Positions 1-7,370 are shown, numbered from the stretch's first letter. The stretch: 7,453 bases of DNA from an uncultured Rhizobiaceae group bacterium (GCA_905479965.1 CAJQOR010000050.1:1-7453), one strand, 5' to 3'. Made by a program: numbers and translations. The notes: generated from the letters alone by a model not told the origin.

Positions 1-2105
1 CAATCATTCTCGTTTTGAACCACGCCTGTAGCTGTTGCAAAACCAGTTTCAACCGTATCGGCAAGCTCGAGCAATTTGTCAGCATCGGGTCCCGATAGCT
101 TAATCTCGACAATGCCAGATTCAGATCCACCCATGGCAAGACGCTTAACCTTGTAGCGGGCCGTAGGGTGATTGGTGAGCAAATACCTTTGCGCGCGTTC
201 TGCGGCGTGTACGGCACCTTCAAAATCAAAAGTATTTACCAGCAAAAACGCACTTGCTGTATTTGTGTCAGCGGGGTTAAGCGCAAGATAAAAGCGCGGG
301 CCACCATCGCCGACATATGTCGTCACATTGTTGATTTCAGGATTGGTATCTGGATCATTAAGCCATTTGCTCACAGCCAACGCTTCCTGCTCGGTAGCTG
401 AAATTGCTGTGCCGCGCGGCATATCGAGATAAACCAAAAATTGATTGCGCGCACCAAGTGGGAACATTTCGCTTTTAACGCCTGAAAACAAGCTGCCAGA
501 CAACATTACAAGGCCATAGCATGCGATGATAACCAAGATGGACACGCGCAGCGTCTTGCTCAATACATTGCCATAGATGCGCGTGATAGCGTTTTCTTTG
601 GGCTCTTCGGCCCCATTGGCATTATTCTTTGAAAACCAAACGGCGAGAGCAGGCAGGATATATAAAGCCGTAATCCATGAACCGACCAGCATGGCACCCA
701 CAACGGCCCCAAGTGAGAAGCCGTATTCGCCCTCGGTGCCTTCTAAAATAAGAAGCGGTAAAAACGCTGATACTGTGGTAACAGATGCGACCGCCAAAGG
801 AACCGAGAATTGTTTGCCAGCTGCAATGGCAGCATTATTGGCCGTTTCACCTTTAGCAATGCGGCCTTGAATATCTTCAACAACCACAAGACCATTATCG
901 ACCAGTAAGCCAAGTGAGATGATGATCGCTGCAATCGAGACTTGTTGTAATTCAATGGAAAGATACTGCATGCCCATCATCGCAAACATGACAGTAAATG
1001 GCACAATACAAGCGATGATAAAGGCGGACCGGAACCCAAGAAAAATTAACATGACCAATAAGACAACTGCAAATGTCTGCGCAACATTCATTAAAGCATC
1101 ATTGATCGCGGTTGTGACTTTTTCTTCCTGAAAGGTGGCAAAATTATACGAGATTCCAATAGGTTGCGTTTGCTCATGTTTTAAGACAAGATCCTTGAGT
1201 AGACGGCCAATTTTTTGAATATCTTCGCCCTCGGTCATCTCAACGGCAACAGTGACCGCTGGTTTGCCATCAAAGTAGACCGGTTTTGACTTTGGATCCA
1301 CATATCCGCGGCGCACATCAAGCAGATCTTTAAGGCGTACAAAACCGCTTAAACCTTGGATTTTGGTCAAGACCTCTTCAATGGCCTCAACGCTCTGTAA
1401 ATCGCCATTGGCTTCTAAAATAAGACCCGTGCCTGCTGCATCAATTTCACCAGCAGGTAAAATGACATTTTGTGATTGTAAATCATTGAGAACCTGGCTG
1501 AGTTGCACACCCACAGCAGCAAGTTTACGCGAGTCTATTTCAAGCCAAATGCGCTCTTCTTGTTCACCATAGATCGTCACGCGGCCAACGCCGTCCATTG
1601 TGTAAACGTGATTACGTAATCGGTCGGCTGCATCATATATTTCGGTATGTGAAAACCCTTCACCCGTCACTGCAACGGAAGCAATGGCCACATCGCCATA
1701 ATCTGTGTTAACAAACGGGCCTTTGGTACCATCAGGAAGATCACCGTCGAGATCTTCCATCTTGTTGCGAATTTCTTGAAAGACATTTTCAACATCGGCT
1801 TTCCCAACAGAATCATCAACATTTAGATTGATGCGCGCAGAACCCGTTGATATCAGCGTTTTGATTTCATCGATTTCAGCAATTTCACGTGCCTTTCGCT
1901 CAATCACCGTAACGATGAGGTCTTCCATGCGGTCAGGGGACATGCCCGGAAATTGAGCTGAAACAACGGCTGTTCTTTGGGTGATTGCTGGGTCTTCGCG
2001 TTTAGAAAGGCCAATATATGTGATCAGGCCCTGCAAGATCAGCGCAACCATGACCAAAATGGTCAACCGAGAATTGTTTATTCCAAACCGAGTTAGGAAA
2101 TCCAT
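1..2105 (-). CDS. RND-family efflux pump inner-membrane subunit, 3' part missing
   Basis: Proton-driven inner-membrane transporter of a tripartite efflux pump (AcrB/MexB superfamily). The frame stays open for 701 codons from ATG 2105 to the window edge; full members have about 1,000-1,050 residues, so roughly the last third is absent. Visible in order: TM1 near residues 14-33, an Arg-Glu-Asp-Pro turn at 36-39, the first porter region with a PGMSPDRMEDL stretch, TM2-TM4 around 342-410, further helices up to about 535, and the start of the second porter region. TM4 reads SLGLLVDNGLVVVEDI, with Asp403 and Asn404 at the positions of the AcrB proton-relay pair Asp407/Asp408. It starts 10 nt after the membrane-fusion gene, and a Shine-Dalgarno AGGAG overlaps that gene's stop codon. 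The family is certain; the substrate (drug, solvent, lipid or other) is unknown. The partner outer-membrane channel is not in the window. Confidence 0.95.
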   Translation of the reverse strand, partial: MDFLTRFGINNSRLTILVMVALILQGLITYIGLSKREDPAITQRTAVVSAQFPGMSPDRMEDLIVTVIERKAREIAEIDEIKTLISTGSARINLNVDDSVGKADVENVFQEIRNKMEDLDGDLPDGTKGPFVNTDYGDVAIASVAVTGEGFSHTEIYDAADRLRNHVYTMDGVGRVTIYGEQEERIWLEIDSRKLAAVGVQLSQVLNDLQSQNVILPAGEIDAAGTGLILEANGDLQSVEAIEEVLTKIQGLSGFVRLKDLLDVRRGYVDPKSKPVYFDGKPAVTVAVEMTEGEDIQKIGRLLKDLVLKHEQTQPIGISYNFATFQEEKVTTAINDALMNVAQTFAVVLLVMLIFLGFRSAFIIACIVPFTVMFAMMGMQYLSIELQQVSIAAIIISLGLLVDNGLVVVEDIQGRIAKGETANNAAIAAGKQFSVPLAVASVTTVSAFLPLLILEGTEGEYGFSLGAVVGAMLVGSWITALYILPALAVWFSKNNANGAEEPKENAITRIYGNVLSKTLRVSILVIIACYGLVMLSGSLFSGVKSEMFPLGARNQFLVYLDMPRGTAISATEQEALAVSKWLNDPDTNPEINNVTTYVGDGGPRFYLALNPADTNTASAFLLVNTFDFEGAVHAAERAQRYLLTNHPTARYKVKRLAMGGSESGIVEIKLSGPDADKLLELADTVETGFATATGVVQNEND

Positions 2106-2111
2106 GGTCGT

Positions 2112-2118
2112 TCTCCTA
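2112..2118 (-). promoter_or_regulatory. Ribosome binding site of the RND pump, overlapping the upstream stop codon
   Basis: On the minus strand the membrane-fusion gene ends TAG and continues as TAGGAGA. The AGGAG Shine-Dalgarno sequence therefore uses the last two bases of the stop codon. The spacer to ATG 2105 is 7 nt. This fixes the pump start and suggests translational coupling, so that adaptor and pump are made together. Confidence 0.8.
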
Positions 2119-3234
2119 TTCAGCGTCTGGCAAGAGTTTTACCTTTTGGCCTTCGCGCAGGAAAGATACTCCCGCCGACGCCACGCGTTCACCCGCTGAT
2201 ACCCCCTCAATTGCGATAAACTGATTTTCGCGGATGCCTCCGATTAGGATTTGGCGTTTTTTGACGGTACTTGTGGCTTCATCAAAGACATATATATCCG
2301 TTGGAGAAGGAGAGTTGGGTCCTCCGCCTTCAGCTATTTGTCCTTCAAATGGCAAGACGGTAAGCGGCAAAAGGAAACCAATACCAGTTGGGACAGGAAA
2401 TTCGATTGAGACCTCAATCGCCATACCAGCTTTTAATTCAGGTGAAGATTCTGTGAGTTTGACCACCAAGGGGAATGAGGACACGGTGTCAGCGCGTGAA
2501 CCTAATTCGCTGACAATACCTTTAAGCGTGACCGCCGGATTGTCAGCCAAACGGATTGTAACGTCTTTACCAACAACAAGTTGTTGAGATACCAGATAAT
2601 TGACCGAGAGCGATGCCTCAAATCCATCTGCCTGATAAAAAGTTGCAACGGGTGTGCCGACAGCAACATTACCGAAGGATTCAACTTCAACCGAATTGAT
2701 GATGCCATCAAACGGCGCTTTAAGATCAGCTTTTTCCAAATTGTCTGCTGCATTTTCTTCTTGTTTTTGCGCTTGTGCTAATTGCGCAGCATTGGCTTGC
2801 ATTGCCGTGCGCGCATCATCAACACTGGCGCGCGTCACAGTGCCAGATTTCAGCAGTTCATCAAGTCTTGCAAAAGTCGCAGCACTGTTTTCTGCATTAA
2901 CGCGTGATTGTTCTGTCGCAGCTTTTGCTGTCTCGAGTTGAATTTCCAAGGCTTTGCGATCAAGTGAAGCAATCACTTGGCCTTCGGTAATGCGTTGACC
3001 TACACTTAAATCAATTTGACCCAGTTTACCCGGCGTTTCAAAGGACAAGGTTGTCACCTGCGCCGGCTGCAATACGCTTGGGAAACGGCGAGTTGTTTGT
3101 TGCTCTTGCTCAGAGACCAAAACTGTTTTTAACCCCCGTACAATTTCGGCTTCATTTTGTGATTGTGGGTCATCAGAACATGCAGCAAGGGCGAGTGAAC
3201 CAATGAGGGCAAAAGGGAGGAGGGTTTTTTTCAT
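2116..3234 (-). CDS. RND efflux membrane-fusion (periplasmic adaptor) lipoprotein
   Basis: Periplasmic adaptor of the HlyD/AcrA type that links the RND pump to an outer-membrane channel. The 372-residue length is normal for the family. Residues 1-19 form a lipoprotein signal with Lys-Lys, a hydrophobic core and the lipobox LAAC; Cys19 would be lipidated, and Asp21-Asp22 follow. The first lipoyl half is about 63-93 (SVGQRITEGQVIASLDR), an Ala/Gln/Glu-rich alpha-helical hairpin runs from about 94 to 168, and the second lipoyl half is about 171-201 (LKAPFDGIINSVEVESFGN). The beta-barrel follows at about 205-280 with LKAGMAIEVSIEFP, and the membrane-proximal domain makes up the rest. The start at 3234 is chosen for the signal peptide; its Shine-Dalgarno is weak. 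The pump gene follows 10 nt downstream. The role is firm; the exact pump subfamily is not. Confidence 0.95.
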   Translation of the reverse strand: MKKTLLPFALIGSLALAACSDDPQSQNEAEIVRGLKTVLVSEQEQQTTRRFPSVLQPAQVTTLSFETPGKLGQIDLSVGQRITEGQVIASLDRKALEIQLETAKAATEQSRVNAENSAATFARLDELLKSGTVTRASVDDARTAMQANAAQLAQAQKQEENAADNLEKADLKAPFDGIINSVEVESFGNVAVGTPVATFYQADGFEASLSVNYLVSQQLVVGKDVTIRLADNPAVTLKGIVSELGSRADTVSSFPLVVKLTESSPELKAGMAIEVSIEFPVPTGIGFLLPLTVLPFEGQIAEGGGPNSPSPTDIYVFDEATSTVKKRQILIGGIRENQFIAIEGVSAGERVASAGVSFLREGQKVKLLPDAE

Positions 3235-3250
3235 GACGAAAGGAGCCTAA

Positions 3251-4222
3251 TTATTCGGTTATGGCTTGAAATCCTATAGCGCAGGCGATTGAACTGCAAC
3301 GAATAAATCGCTTCATCAAGCTAAAATTGCTAGAGATATGAGCGTTAAGATACTGGTATATAATAACTTGAGCGATCGCTTCTGTTCGAACATTATAATA
3401 GAGCGCCAAATTAAGTGCGGTCACCCCTGCAGGTCCTGCTGAACCCAACAAAAACAAATCCCGTTGCGGTGAATGTGGGGCAATAAGCTCTAACGCCAAC
3501 CAAACTGTAACTGGGAAAACGATGATTTTAATAGTCGAGAATATGGCGATTACTTTGTCTGGATTAAGCTTGGCTTCGCTCATAACAACCCCAAGCGAAA
3601 AGAGCGCAATTGGTGCAGCACCTGCACCTGCAAAGCCAACGAATGTGTCTAACGGGGCGGGGAGTGGCCACTCAGCAATGCTATATATCACGCCTAAAAA
3701 CACACCAAGCAAAGTAGGCGTTGTAAATACTGTCGCGGCAACATTCTGCACGCTAAATTTACCCAAGCGAATGAGCTGAAGCGCGATCATAGCAAGTGCC
3801 ATCCAGATGATCGCATCCAAAGTCACAATGGTTGATATGGGCAACACGCCATCAGCGCCATAAAGCAAAACTGAAATGGGTAGAACATACAGTGCGTTAT
3901 TGGCAAAAATCCCCATAAACCCAAGAAGAATAGATTCACCGTTGCCGCGTTTAAAAAGCTTACGGGCAATGAGATAACCGAGCGAGAAAATGAGGCATTG
4001 TGATATTAAATAGGCTAAGACCGGTTGAATGCTAAATGTACTGATGGGGGCATTTGCGATTAGTCCAAATATGAAAATCGGCAACAGCACATTCATCGCA
4101 AATTTGTTGATCTGCCGCGCTTCATCAATGGTTGTTTTGCCAAGCTTTCCAGAGATGTATCCAATGACTGCGATCGCAAAAACAGGTAAAATTGGATCAG
4201 ATAAAATCTGGAAAACTTGCAT
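3251..4222 (-). CDS. AEC-family (auxin efflux carrier-like) membrane transporter, C-terminus apparently frameshifted
   Basis: Inner-membrane secondary transporter of the AEC family (Mem_trans domain). Known members move small organic anions such as malate or malonate, and the plant relatives move auxin; the substrate here cannot be told. The 323-residue protein is strongly hydrophobic with about nine to ten helices. Family-like motifs are FANNALYVLPI (106-116), TPTLLGVFLGV (168-178), GAAPIALFSLGVVMS (201-215) and GPAGVTALNLALYYNV (263-278). Up to Ile288 it is a typical AEC protein; the last 34 residues are polar and not membrane-like. The expected last helix, TSILTLISLAILA plus stop, lies in another frame ending at 3316, so an intact ancestor would have had about 302 residues. 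The start at 4222 has AAGAGG six nt upstream. The hydrolase gene ends 40 nt before it and the adaptor gene begins 16 nt after it. Confidence 0.88.
   Translation of the reverse strand: MQVFQILSDPILPVFAIAVIGYISGKLGKTTIDEARQINKFAMNVLLPIFIFGLIANAPISTFSIQPVLAYLISQCLIFSLGYLIARKLFKRGNGESILLGFMGIFANNALYVLPISVLLYGADGVLPISTIVTLDAIIWMALAMIALQLIRLGKFSVQNVAATVFTTPTLLGVFLGVIYSIAEWPLPAPLDTFVGFAGAGAAPIALFSLGVVMSEAKLNPDKVIAIFSTIKIIVFPVTVWLALELIAPHSPQRDLFLLGSAGPAGVTALNLALYYNVRTEAIAQVIIYQYLNAHISSNFSLMKRFIRCSSIACAIGFQAITE
3316..3362 (-). other. Out-of-frame remnant of the last AEC transmembrane helix, with slippage-prone TA repeat
   Basis: The plus strand has TATATA at 3357-3362. On the minus strand the annotated frame reads Val-Ile-Ile-Tyr-Gln through it. 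Restoring one extra TA unit gives Val-Ile-Ile-Tyr-Thr-Ser, followed by ILTLISLAILA and TGA at 3318-3316. This is the hydrophobic ending expected for an AEC protein. The simplest reading is loss of one dinucleotide by slippage, or a sequencing or assembly error at the repeat. A one-base gain is also possible. Confidence 0.72.
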
Positions 4223-4262
4223 TACATACCTCTTGGTAAAGAATCGCGTTCAACATCGCATG

Positions 4263-5300
4263 TTATATACAGCTTTCAAAGAACTTGTTTTTATCTGTTT
4301 CAGATGAAAAGGCAGAATGCACGTGTTGTCTGATGGCTGCTAAGGCTTCGCGTGAAGATGCTTTCATACTGTCATAAGCTTGGAAATTATGCGGCATATC
4401 CTGCCAAATATCGAGTTTGATCTGCGCCCCGTTTTTTGATTGAATATCAGCAAATTCACAAATCATATCGTGCAGGATTTCTCGCCCCCCGCTTTGAAGG
4501 TATATCGGAGCTAAACCTTTGTAATCATGATAGATTGGTGAAAGTTCGTCGCGACCAAAAATCCCTTCGGGATCTAGCCATTTGCCAAACTGGAGCGCCA
4601 TCCAACCTTGCACCAAATCATATTGATCGTTTGCATGAAGGCTTTCCCCGCGGTCGCCAATATCTGTCCAAGGGCAAAGGGCAATGCATAAACGCGGTTG
4701 CGGTTGGTTCCGCTTTTTCAATTGCTGCAGGAGCATCAACGCCATATGCCCCCCGGCGCTGTCGCCCATAATGACGATATTTTCAGCGCCCACTTTGGCA
4801 GATAAATACGCCCATGCCTTTAATGCATCATCTGATTGCGCAGGGTGAGGGTGTTCGGGAGTTAACCGGTATTGTGCCGCAAATAAATTGGTGTTTGTGT
4901 GATGCGATAACATTGCAGCAAAACGTGCGCTGATAGGACCATTAAACGTATACCCACCACCATGGAAATAAAGGATATGCGCTTGAGAAATTGCTTTTAC
5001 AGGGCGATACCAAATGCCAGGGCACGTATTGCATGTTTGAGATGGGACAGCATATTGATCATCGGTCTCGGTTTGCACGCTGTTAAAAATCTGACGCCCA
5101 ATTTTTATGTCGTAATGTTGCATGGCTTTGGTAAATTGATGGCGCCAGAAGCGTATGCCAATTTCTGTGTTGGCATCCCAATCGGGTACAATTTTTTGAC
5201 CCAAAGCATGTCGCCCATAGGTTTGAATGGCTATTTTATTTAACCTCCAAAAACTTGTGAGACGTTTTAAGAATGATTCTGAAAATCGAATTTTAGGCAT
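4263..5300 (-). CDS. Alpha/beta hydrolase of the hormone-sensitive lipase (HSL) type, probable esterase
   Basis: Probable cytoplasmic carboxylesterase/lipase of the alpha/beta-hydrolase fold-3 (HSL, bacterial family IV) group. The oxyanion-hole motif LYFHGGGYTFNGP has HGGGY at residues 113-117, and the nucleophile elbow GDSAGG has Ser181. The charge-relay His is His304 in DMPHNF. The acid is probably Glu274 in GGREILHD, although Asp is more common at this place. With the start at 5300 the protein has 345 residues and no signal peptide. That start is preferred because GGAG lies 9 nt before it. Extending the frame to 5453 would overlap the divergent regulator and adds 51 residues unlike the family. 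It is first in the minus-strand cluster, 40 nt before the AEC gene and divergent from an AraC regulator. The natural ester or amide substrate is unknown. Confidence 0.92.
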   Translation of the reverse strand: MPKIRFSESFLKRLTSFWRLNKIAIQTYGRHALGQKIVPDWDANTEIGIRFWRHQFTKAMQHYDIKIGRQIFNSVQTETDDQYAVPSQTCNTCPGIWYRPVKAISQAHILYFHGGGYTFNGPISARFAAMLSHHTNTNLFAAQYRLTPEHPHPAQSDDALKAWAYLSAKVGAENIVIMGDSAGGHMALMLLQQLKKRNQPQPRLCIALCPWTDIGDRGESLHANDQYDLVQGWMALQFGKWLDPEGIFGRDELSPIYHDYKGLAPIYLQSGGREILHDMICEFADIQSKNGAQIKLDIWQDMPHNFQAYDSMKASSREALAAIRQHVHSAFSSETDKNKFFESCI

Positions 5301-5397
5301 AAGCCATATCTCCATATTTTTTGGTGAGTATTTGCATCGATGGACTTTTGGCCTAAAATAATGTTGCGCTATAGAACGATTTCGACAATTAAGCAGA
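5301..5397. promoter_or_regulatory. Divergent promoter region between the hydrolase operon and the AraC-type regulator
   Basis: This 97-nt AT-rich gap must hold the start signals for both directions. For the regulator a plausible sigma70 pair is TTGGCC (5348-5353) and TATAGA (5370-5375) with a 16-nt spacer, giving a short leader. No equally good pair is seen for the minus strand, which fits a promoter needing an activator. An 8-bp palindrome CATCGATG lies at 5335-5342, and a CGACAAT word at 5383-5389 recurs upstream of choX. The region call is firm; the individual boxes are tentative. Confidence 0.55.
5310..5313 (-). promoter_or_regulatory. Ribosome binding site that decides the hydrolase start
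   Basis: The minus strand reads ATGGAGATATGGCTTATG. The GGAG, 9 nt before ATG 5300, is the only good Shine-Dalgarno near the N-terminus. The in-frame ATG at 5315 overlaps it and has only A-rich sequence in front, so 5300 is the better start. Confidence 0.6.
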
Positions 5398-6237
5398 ATG
5401 ATGAAACCCAAGTCTTTTCTCTTGCAGCCACCCAAGAACCTATCCAGTTGCATTGCAGCTGCTGTGGTGCGAGATACCAGAGGCGCGCGCCTAAGCGTAG
5501 CAGATAGATATAATTATTTTCCTGCTAATCCACTGGTCTCCATATCGTTTGTGATGGAGGGGGCGCTGCAGACCTTCGATTTTGCCGGTAACAGGTTCAA
5601 TCTCAGCTCAACTCAAGGCATGCCGCGCTTTTCAAAGATCGTGTCAACCGATCACCCAGTCATGAGTTGGAGTGAAGGGGATATTTTTGCCATCACAATA
5701 GGTTTTTTTCCCGATGCTTGGACGCAACTATGCGCAAAGGTCGGGGAAAATGAGTTACTCGAACATTTGCACAGTATGTTTTTATCACTTGATAGCACTC
5801 AACATTTAGATAGTTTTTGGTCCATAATTTGCAAAGATATTTTGGCCCATTGGCAGCTAAGTCGGGAAGATAATCCGTTGCCAGATTGGATGGGTTCTGA
5901 TCGCTTAAGTGATTGGTCTTACTTCCTGATTTCAAGGCTTATGACATCTGAAACAGGTAAAAGCTTGCGTACGATTGAGCGCAGATTTAAACATTGGACT
6001 GGCATATCAAAACGGCAGATCAATCATTATACATCGATAGAAATGCTGCACGATCTGGTTACCAATAATCCTGAATTACAGCTTGCAGAACTTGCTGTTA
6101 CATCTGGTTACGCAGATCAATCGCACATGGGTCGTGAGGTAAAACGCGTTACCGGTTTTTCGCCTGCCAAGATCAATCATCTTATAAAAACAGCTGAGCC
6201 TTTTTGGTGTTATCGCCTGTTAGGTGAACGATTTTAG
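5398..6237 (+). CDS. AraC-family transcriptional regulator
   Basis: DNA-binding regulator of 279 residues. The C-terminal part is a double helix-turn-helix of the AraC/XylS type. The first motif is around SLRTIERRFKHWTGISKRQI (189-208). The second begins at Leu229, with LAVTSGYADQSHMGREVKRV at 232-251, ending in the family's signature TGFSPAKI (252-259). The N-terminal half (about 8-150) resembles the effector-binding domain of AraC proteins that begin with a Pro-Pro-x-x-Leu motif (DUF6597-like) and contain FPANPLVSISFVMEGAL (41-57); the ligand is unknown. ATG 5398 and ATG 5401 are adjacent and either could be used; the Shine-Dalgarno is weak. It is divergent from the hydrolase operon by 97 nt, the usual arrangement for a local activator, but it also lies 177 nt upstream of choX on the same strand. 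Family is firm; target is inferred. Confidence 0.92.
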   Translation: MMKPKSFLLQPPKNLSSCIAAAVVRDTRGARLSVADRYNYFPANPLVSISFVMEGALQTFDFAGNRFNLSSTQGMPRFSKIVSTDHPVMSWSEGDIFAITIGFFPDAWTQLCAKVGENELLEHLHSMFLSLDSTQHLDSFWSIICKDILAHWQLSREDNPLPDWMGSDRLSDWSYFLISRLMTSETGKSLRTIERRFKHWTGISKRQINHYTSIEMLHDLVTNNPELQLAELAVTSGYADQSHMGREVKRVTGFSPAKINHLIKTAEPFWCYRLLGERF

Positions 6238-6243
6238 TCAGTG

Positions 6244-6272
6244 ATTGTCAAAAATGCTCCATTTGCGACAAT
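6244..6272. repeat. Inverted repeat ATTGTC-N17-GACAAT, possible operator
   Basis: Two perfect 6-bp arms (6244-6249 and 6267-6272) are separated by 17 nt, so their centres are about two helical turns apart (23 bp). There is no U-tract, so a terminator is unlikely. Such short arms can occur by chance; the position just before choX makes a regulator site possible. Confidence 0.3.
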
Positions 6273-6404
6273 AGATGGCGCGCATCATTTCCAGTAGCAA
6301 AGATTATGGCCAGCATAAGCAAAAAGCCATGTTTTGTTGCCATTTCTATTTGCAATTTTAAAAGTGATGCGAAAAGATGCAAACCAATTGTTGAACCAAA
6401 ATTT

Positions 6405-6408
6405 GGAG
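6405..6408 (+). promoter_or_regulatory. Ribosome binding site of choX
   Basis: GGAG stands 6 nt before ATG 6415. It sets the start at the signal peptide rather than at the in-frame ATG 6334, which would place 27 extra, non-signal residues in front. Confidence 0.8.
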
Positions 6409-6414
6409 TATTTT

Positions 6415-7347
6415 ATGAAAATGATCAAACATGTTAGCTTAAGCCTTGCGGTACTTGCGTCTTCTACGGCAATAGCATTTGCAGATTGCGGAGAAGTCAC
6501 ATTCTCAGACGTGGGTTGGACTGATATCACAGCAACAACTGCGGCAACGACCACGGTGCTAGATGCTCTTGGTTATGAAACAGATGTTAAACTTCTATCT
6601 GTGCCTGTGACTTATGCGTCAATGGAAAAAGGTGATATCGACATTTTCCTAGGCAACTGGATGCCAACAATGGAAGGTGATATTGCCAAATATCGTGATG
6701 CAGGCACTGTTGATACCGTGCGTGCAAATCTTGAAGGTGCGAAATACACGCTCGCCACAAATGCTGCAGGCGCCGCGCTCGGCATCAAGACATTTGCCGA
6801 TATTGCAACAAATCTGGATGCACTTGAAGGTAAGATCTACGGCATTGAGCCAGGTAATGATGGAAACCGTCTCATCCAAAGCATGATCGATGGCAATGCG
6901 TTTGGTCTTGAAGGTTTTGAAGTTGCAGAAAGCTCAGAGCAGGGCATGCTTGCACAAGTCGCGCGCGCTGACAAAAAAGAAGAAGCTGTTATCTTCTTAG
7001 GTTGGGAACCGCACCCGATGAATGCAAATTTTGACATGACATATCTTGAAGGTGGCGATGATTTCTTTGGTCCTAATTTAGGCGGTGCGACTGTGTTTAC
7101 CAACACAAGTGCCGGCTATGTGGATAAATGTCCAAATGTTGGCAAATTGCTGACAAATCTTGATTTTACCCTCGCTATGGAGAATGAAATCATGGGCGCA
7201 ATCTTAAACGATGGCGAAGATGCAAATGATGCTGCCGCTGCATGGCTTAAAGCGAACCCAGGTGTGTTGGATACTTGGCTTGCAGGCGTTACAACCAAAG
7301 ACGGTGGTGATGGCATGGCTGCGGTTAAAACAGCTTTGGGACTATAA
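6415..7347 (+). CDS. choX: Choline-binding periplasmic protein of an ABC importer (ChoX)
   Basis: Captures choline in the periplasm and delivers it to the ChoW permease and ChoV ATPase. The 310 residues begin with a Sec signal peptide, cleaved probably after Ala23 (Ala-Phe-Ala before Asp-Cys). Aromatic-box residues line up with those known for Sinorhizobium meliloti ChoX at a constant offset of 8: Trp35 and Asp37 in DVGWTDITATTA, Trp82 in GNWMPTME, Tyr111 in EGAKYTLATNA, Asn148 in GIEPGNDGNR and Trp197 in FLGWEPHPMN. Cys25 and Cys229 may form a disulfide in the periplasm. These motifs favour choline over glycine betaine or proline betaine as ligand; relatives such as ProX and OpuAC differ in the box arrangement. 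A presumed choW follows after a hairpin. Start choice rests on the signal peptide and GGAG at 6405. Confidence 0.95.
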   Translation: MKMIKHVSLSLAVLASSTAIAFADCGEVTFSDVGWTDITATTAATTTVLDALGYETDVKLLSVPVTYASMEKGDIDIFLGNWMPTMEGDIAKYRDAGTVDTVRANLEGAKYTLATNAAGAALGIKTFADIATNLDALEGKIYGIEPGNDGNRLIQSMIDGNAFGLEGFEVAESSEQGMLAQVARADKKEEAVIFLGWEPHPMNANFDMTYLEGGDDFFGPNLGGATVFTNTSAGYVDKCPNVGKLLTNLDFTLAMENEIMGAILNDGEDANDAAAAWLKANPGVLDTWLAGVTTKDGGDGMAAVKTALGL

Positions 7348-7370
7348 TCACAACATCTTAAACTAAAAAC

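Larger units (their letters stand above)
6238..6414 (+). promoter_or_regulatory. Gap upstream of choX, presumed promoter/leader region
   Basis: This 177-nt stretch has no convincing gene. It is AT-rich toward choX and should contain the choX promoter if that operon is transcribed on its own, but no strong -35/-10 pair stands out. TTGCCA at 6337-6342 and the AT-rich tract at 6354-6363 are weak candidates. It contains the inverted repeat ATTGTC/GACAAT. No clear terminator follows the regulator gene, so read-through into choX is possible. Confidence 0.4.

Noticed and set aside
168..2199. Several plus-strand open frames of 69-97 codons within the RND pump region
   Set aside because: They lie antisense to the clear, continuous RND frame and have no family features.
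3281..3312. GCGATT/AATCGC inverted repeat after the AEC helix remnant, considered as a terminator
   Set aside because: Only six pairs with a loop of about 15 nt and no T run; it is also within the annotated tail of the AEC frame.
4220..4227. ATGTAATG at the AEC start, considered as a start-stop regulatory element
   Set aside because: A minimal ATG-TAA next to the true start could occur by chance, and the Shine-Dalgarno spacing fits the AEC ATG at 4222.
5301..5453. Longer hydrolase start at 5453 (51 extra residues)
   Set aside because: It would overlap the divergent regulator by 56 nt, has no family resemblance in the added part, and a good Shine-Dalgarno exists for the start at 5300.
6334..6414. 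Upstream in-frame start for choX at 6334
   Set aside because: It would bury the signal peptide behind 27 residues; GGAG and the Lys-containing signal start fix ATG 6415.
6285..6554. Minus-strand open frame over the choX start
   Set aside because: It overlaps the signal peptide coding region and the upstream gap, shows no recognisable domain, and choX is unambiguous on the other strand.
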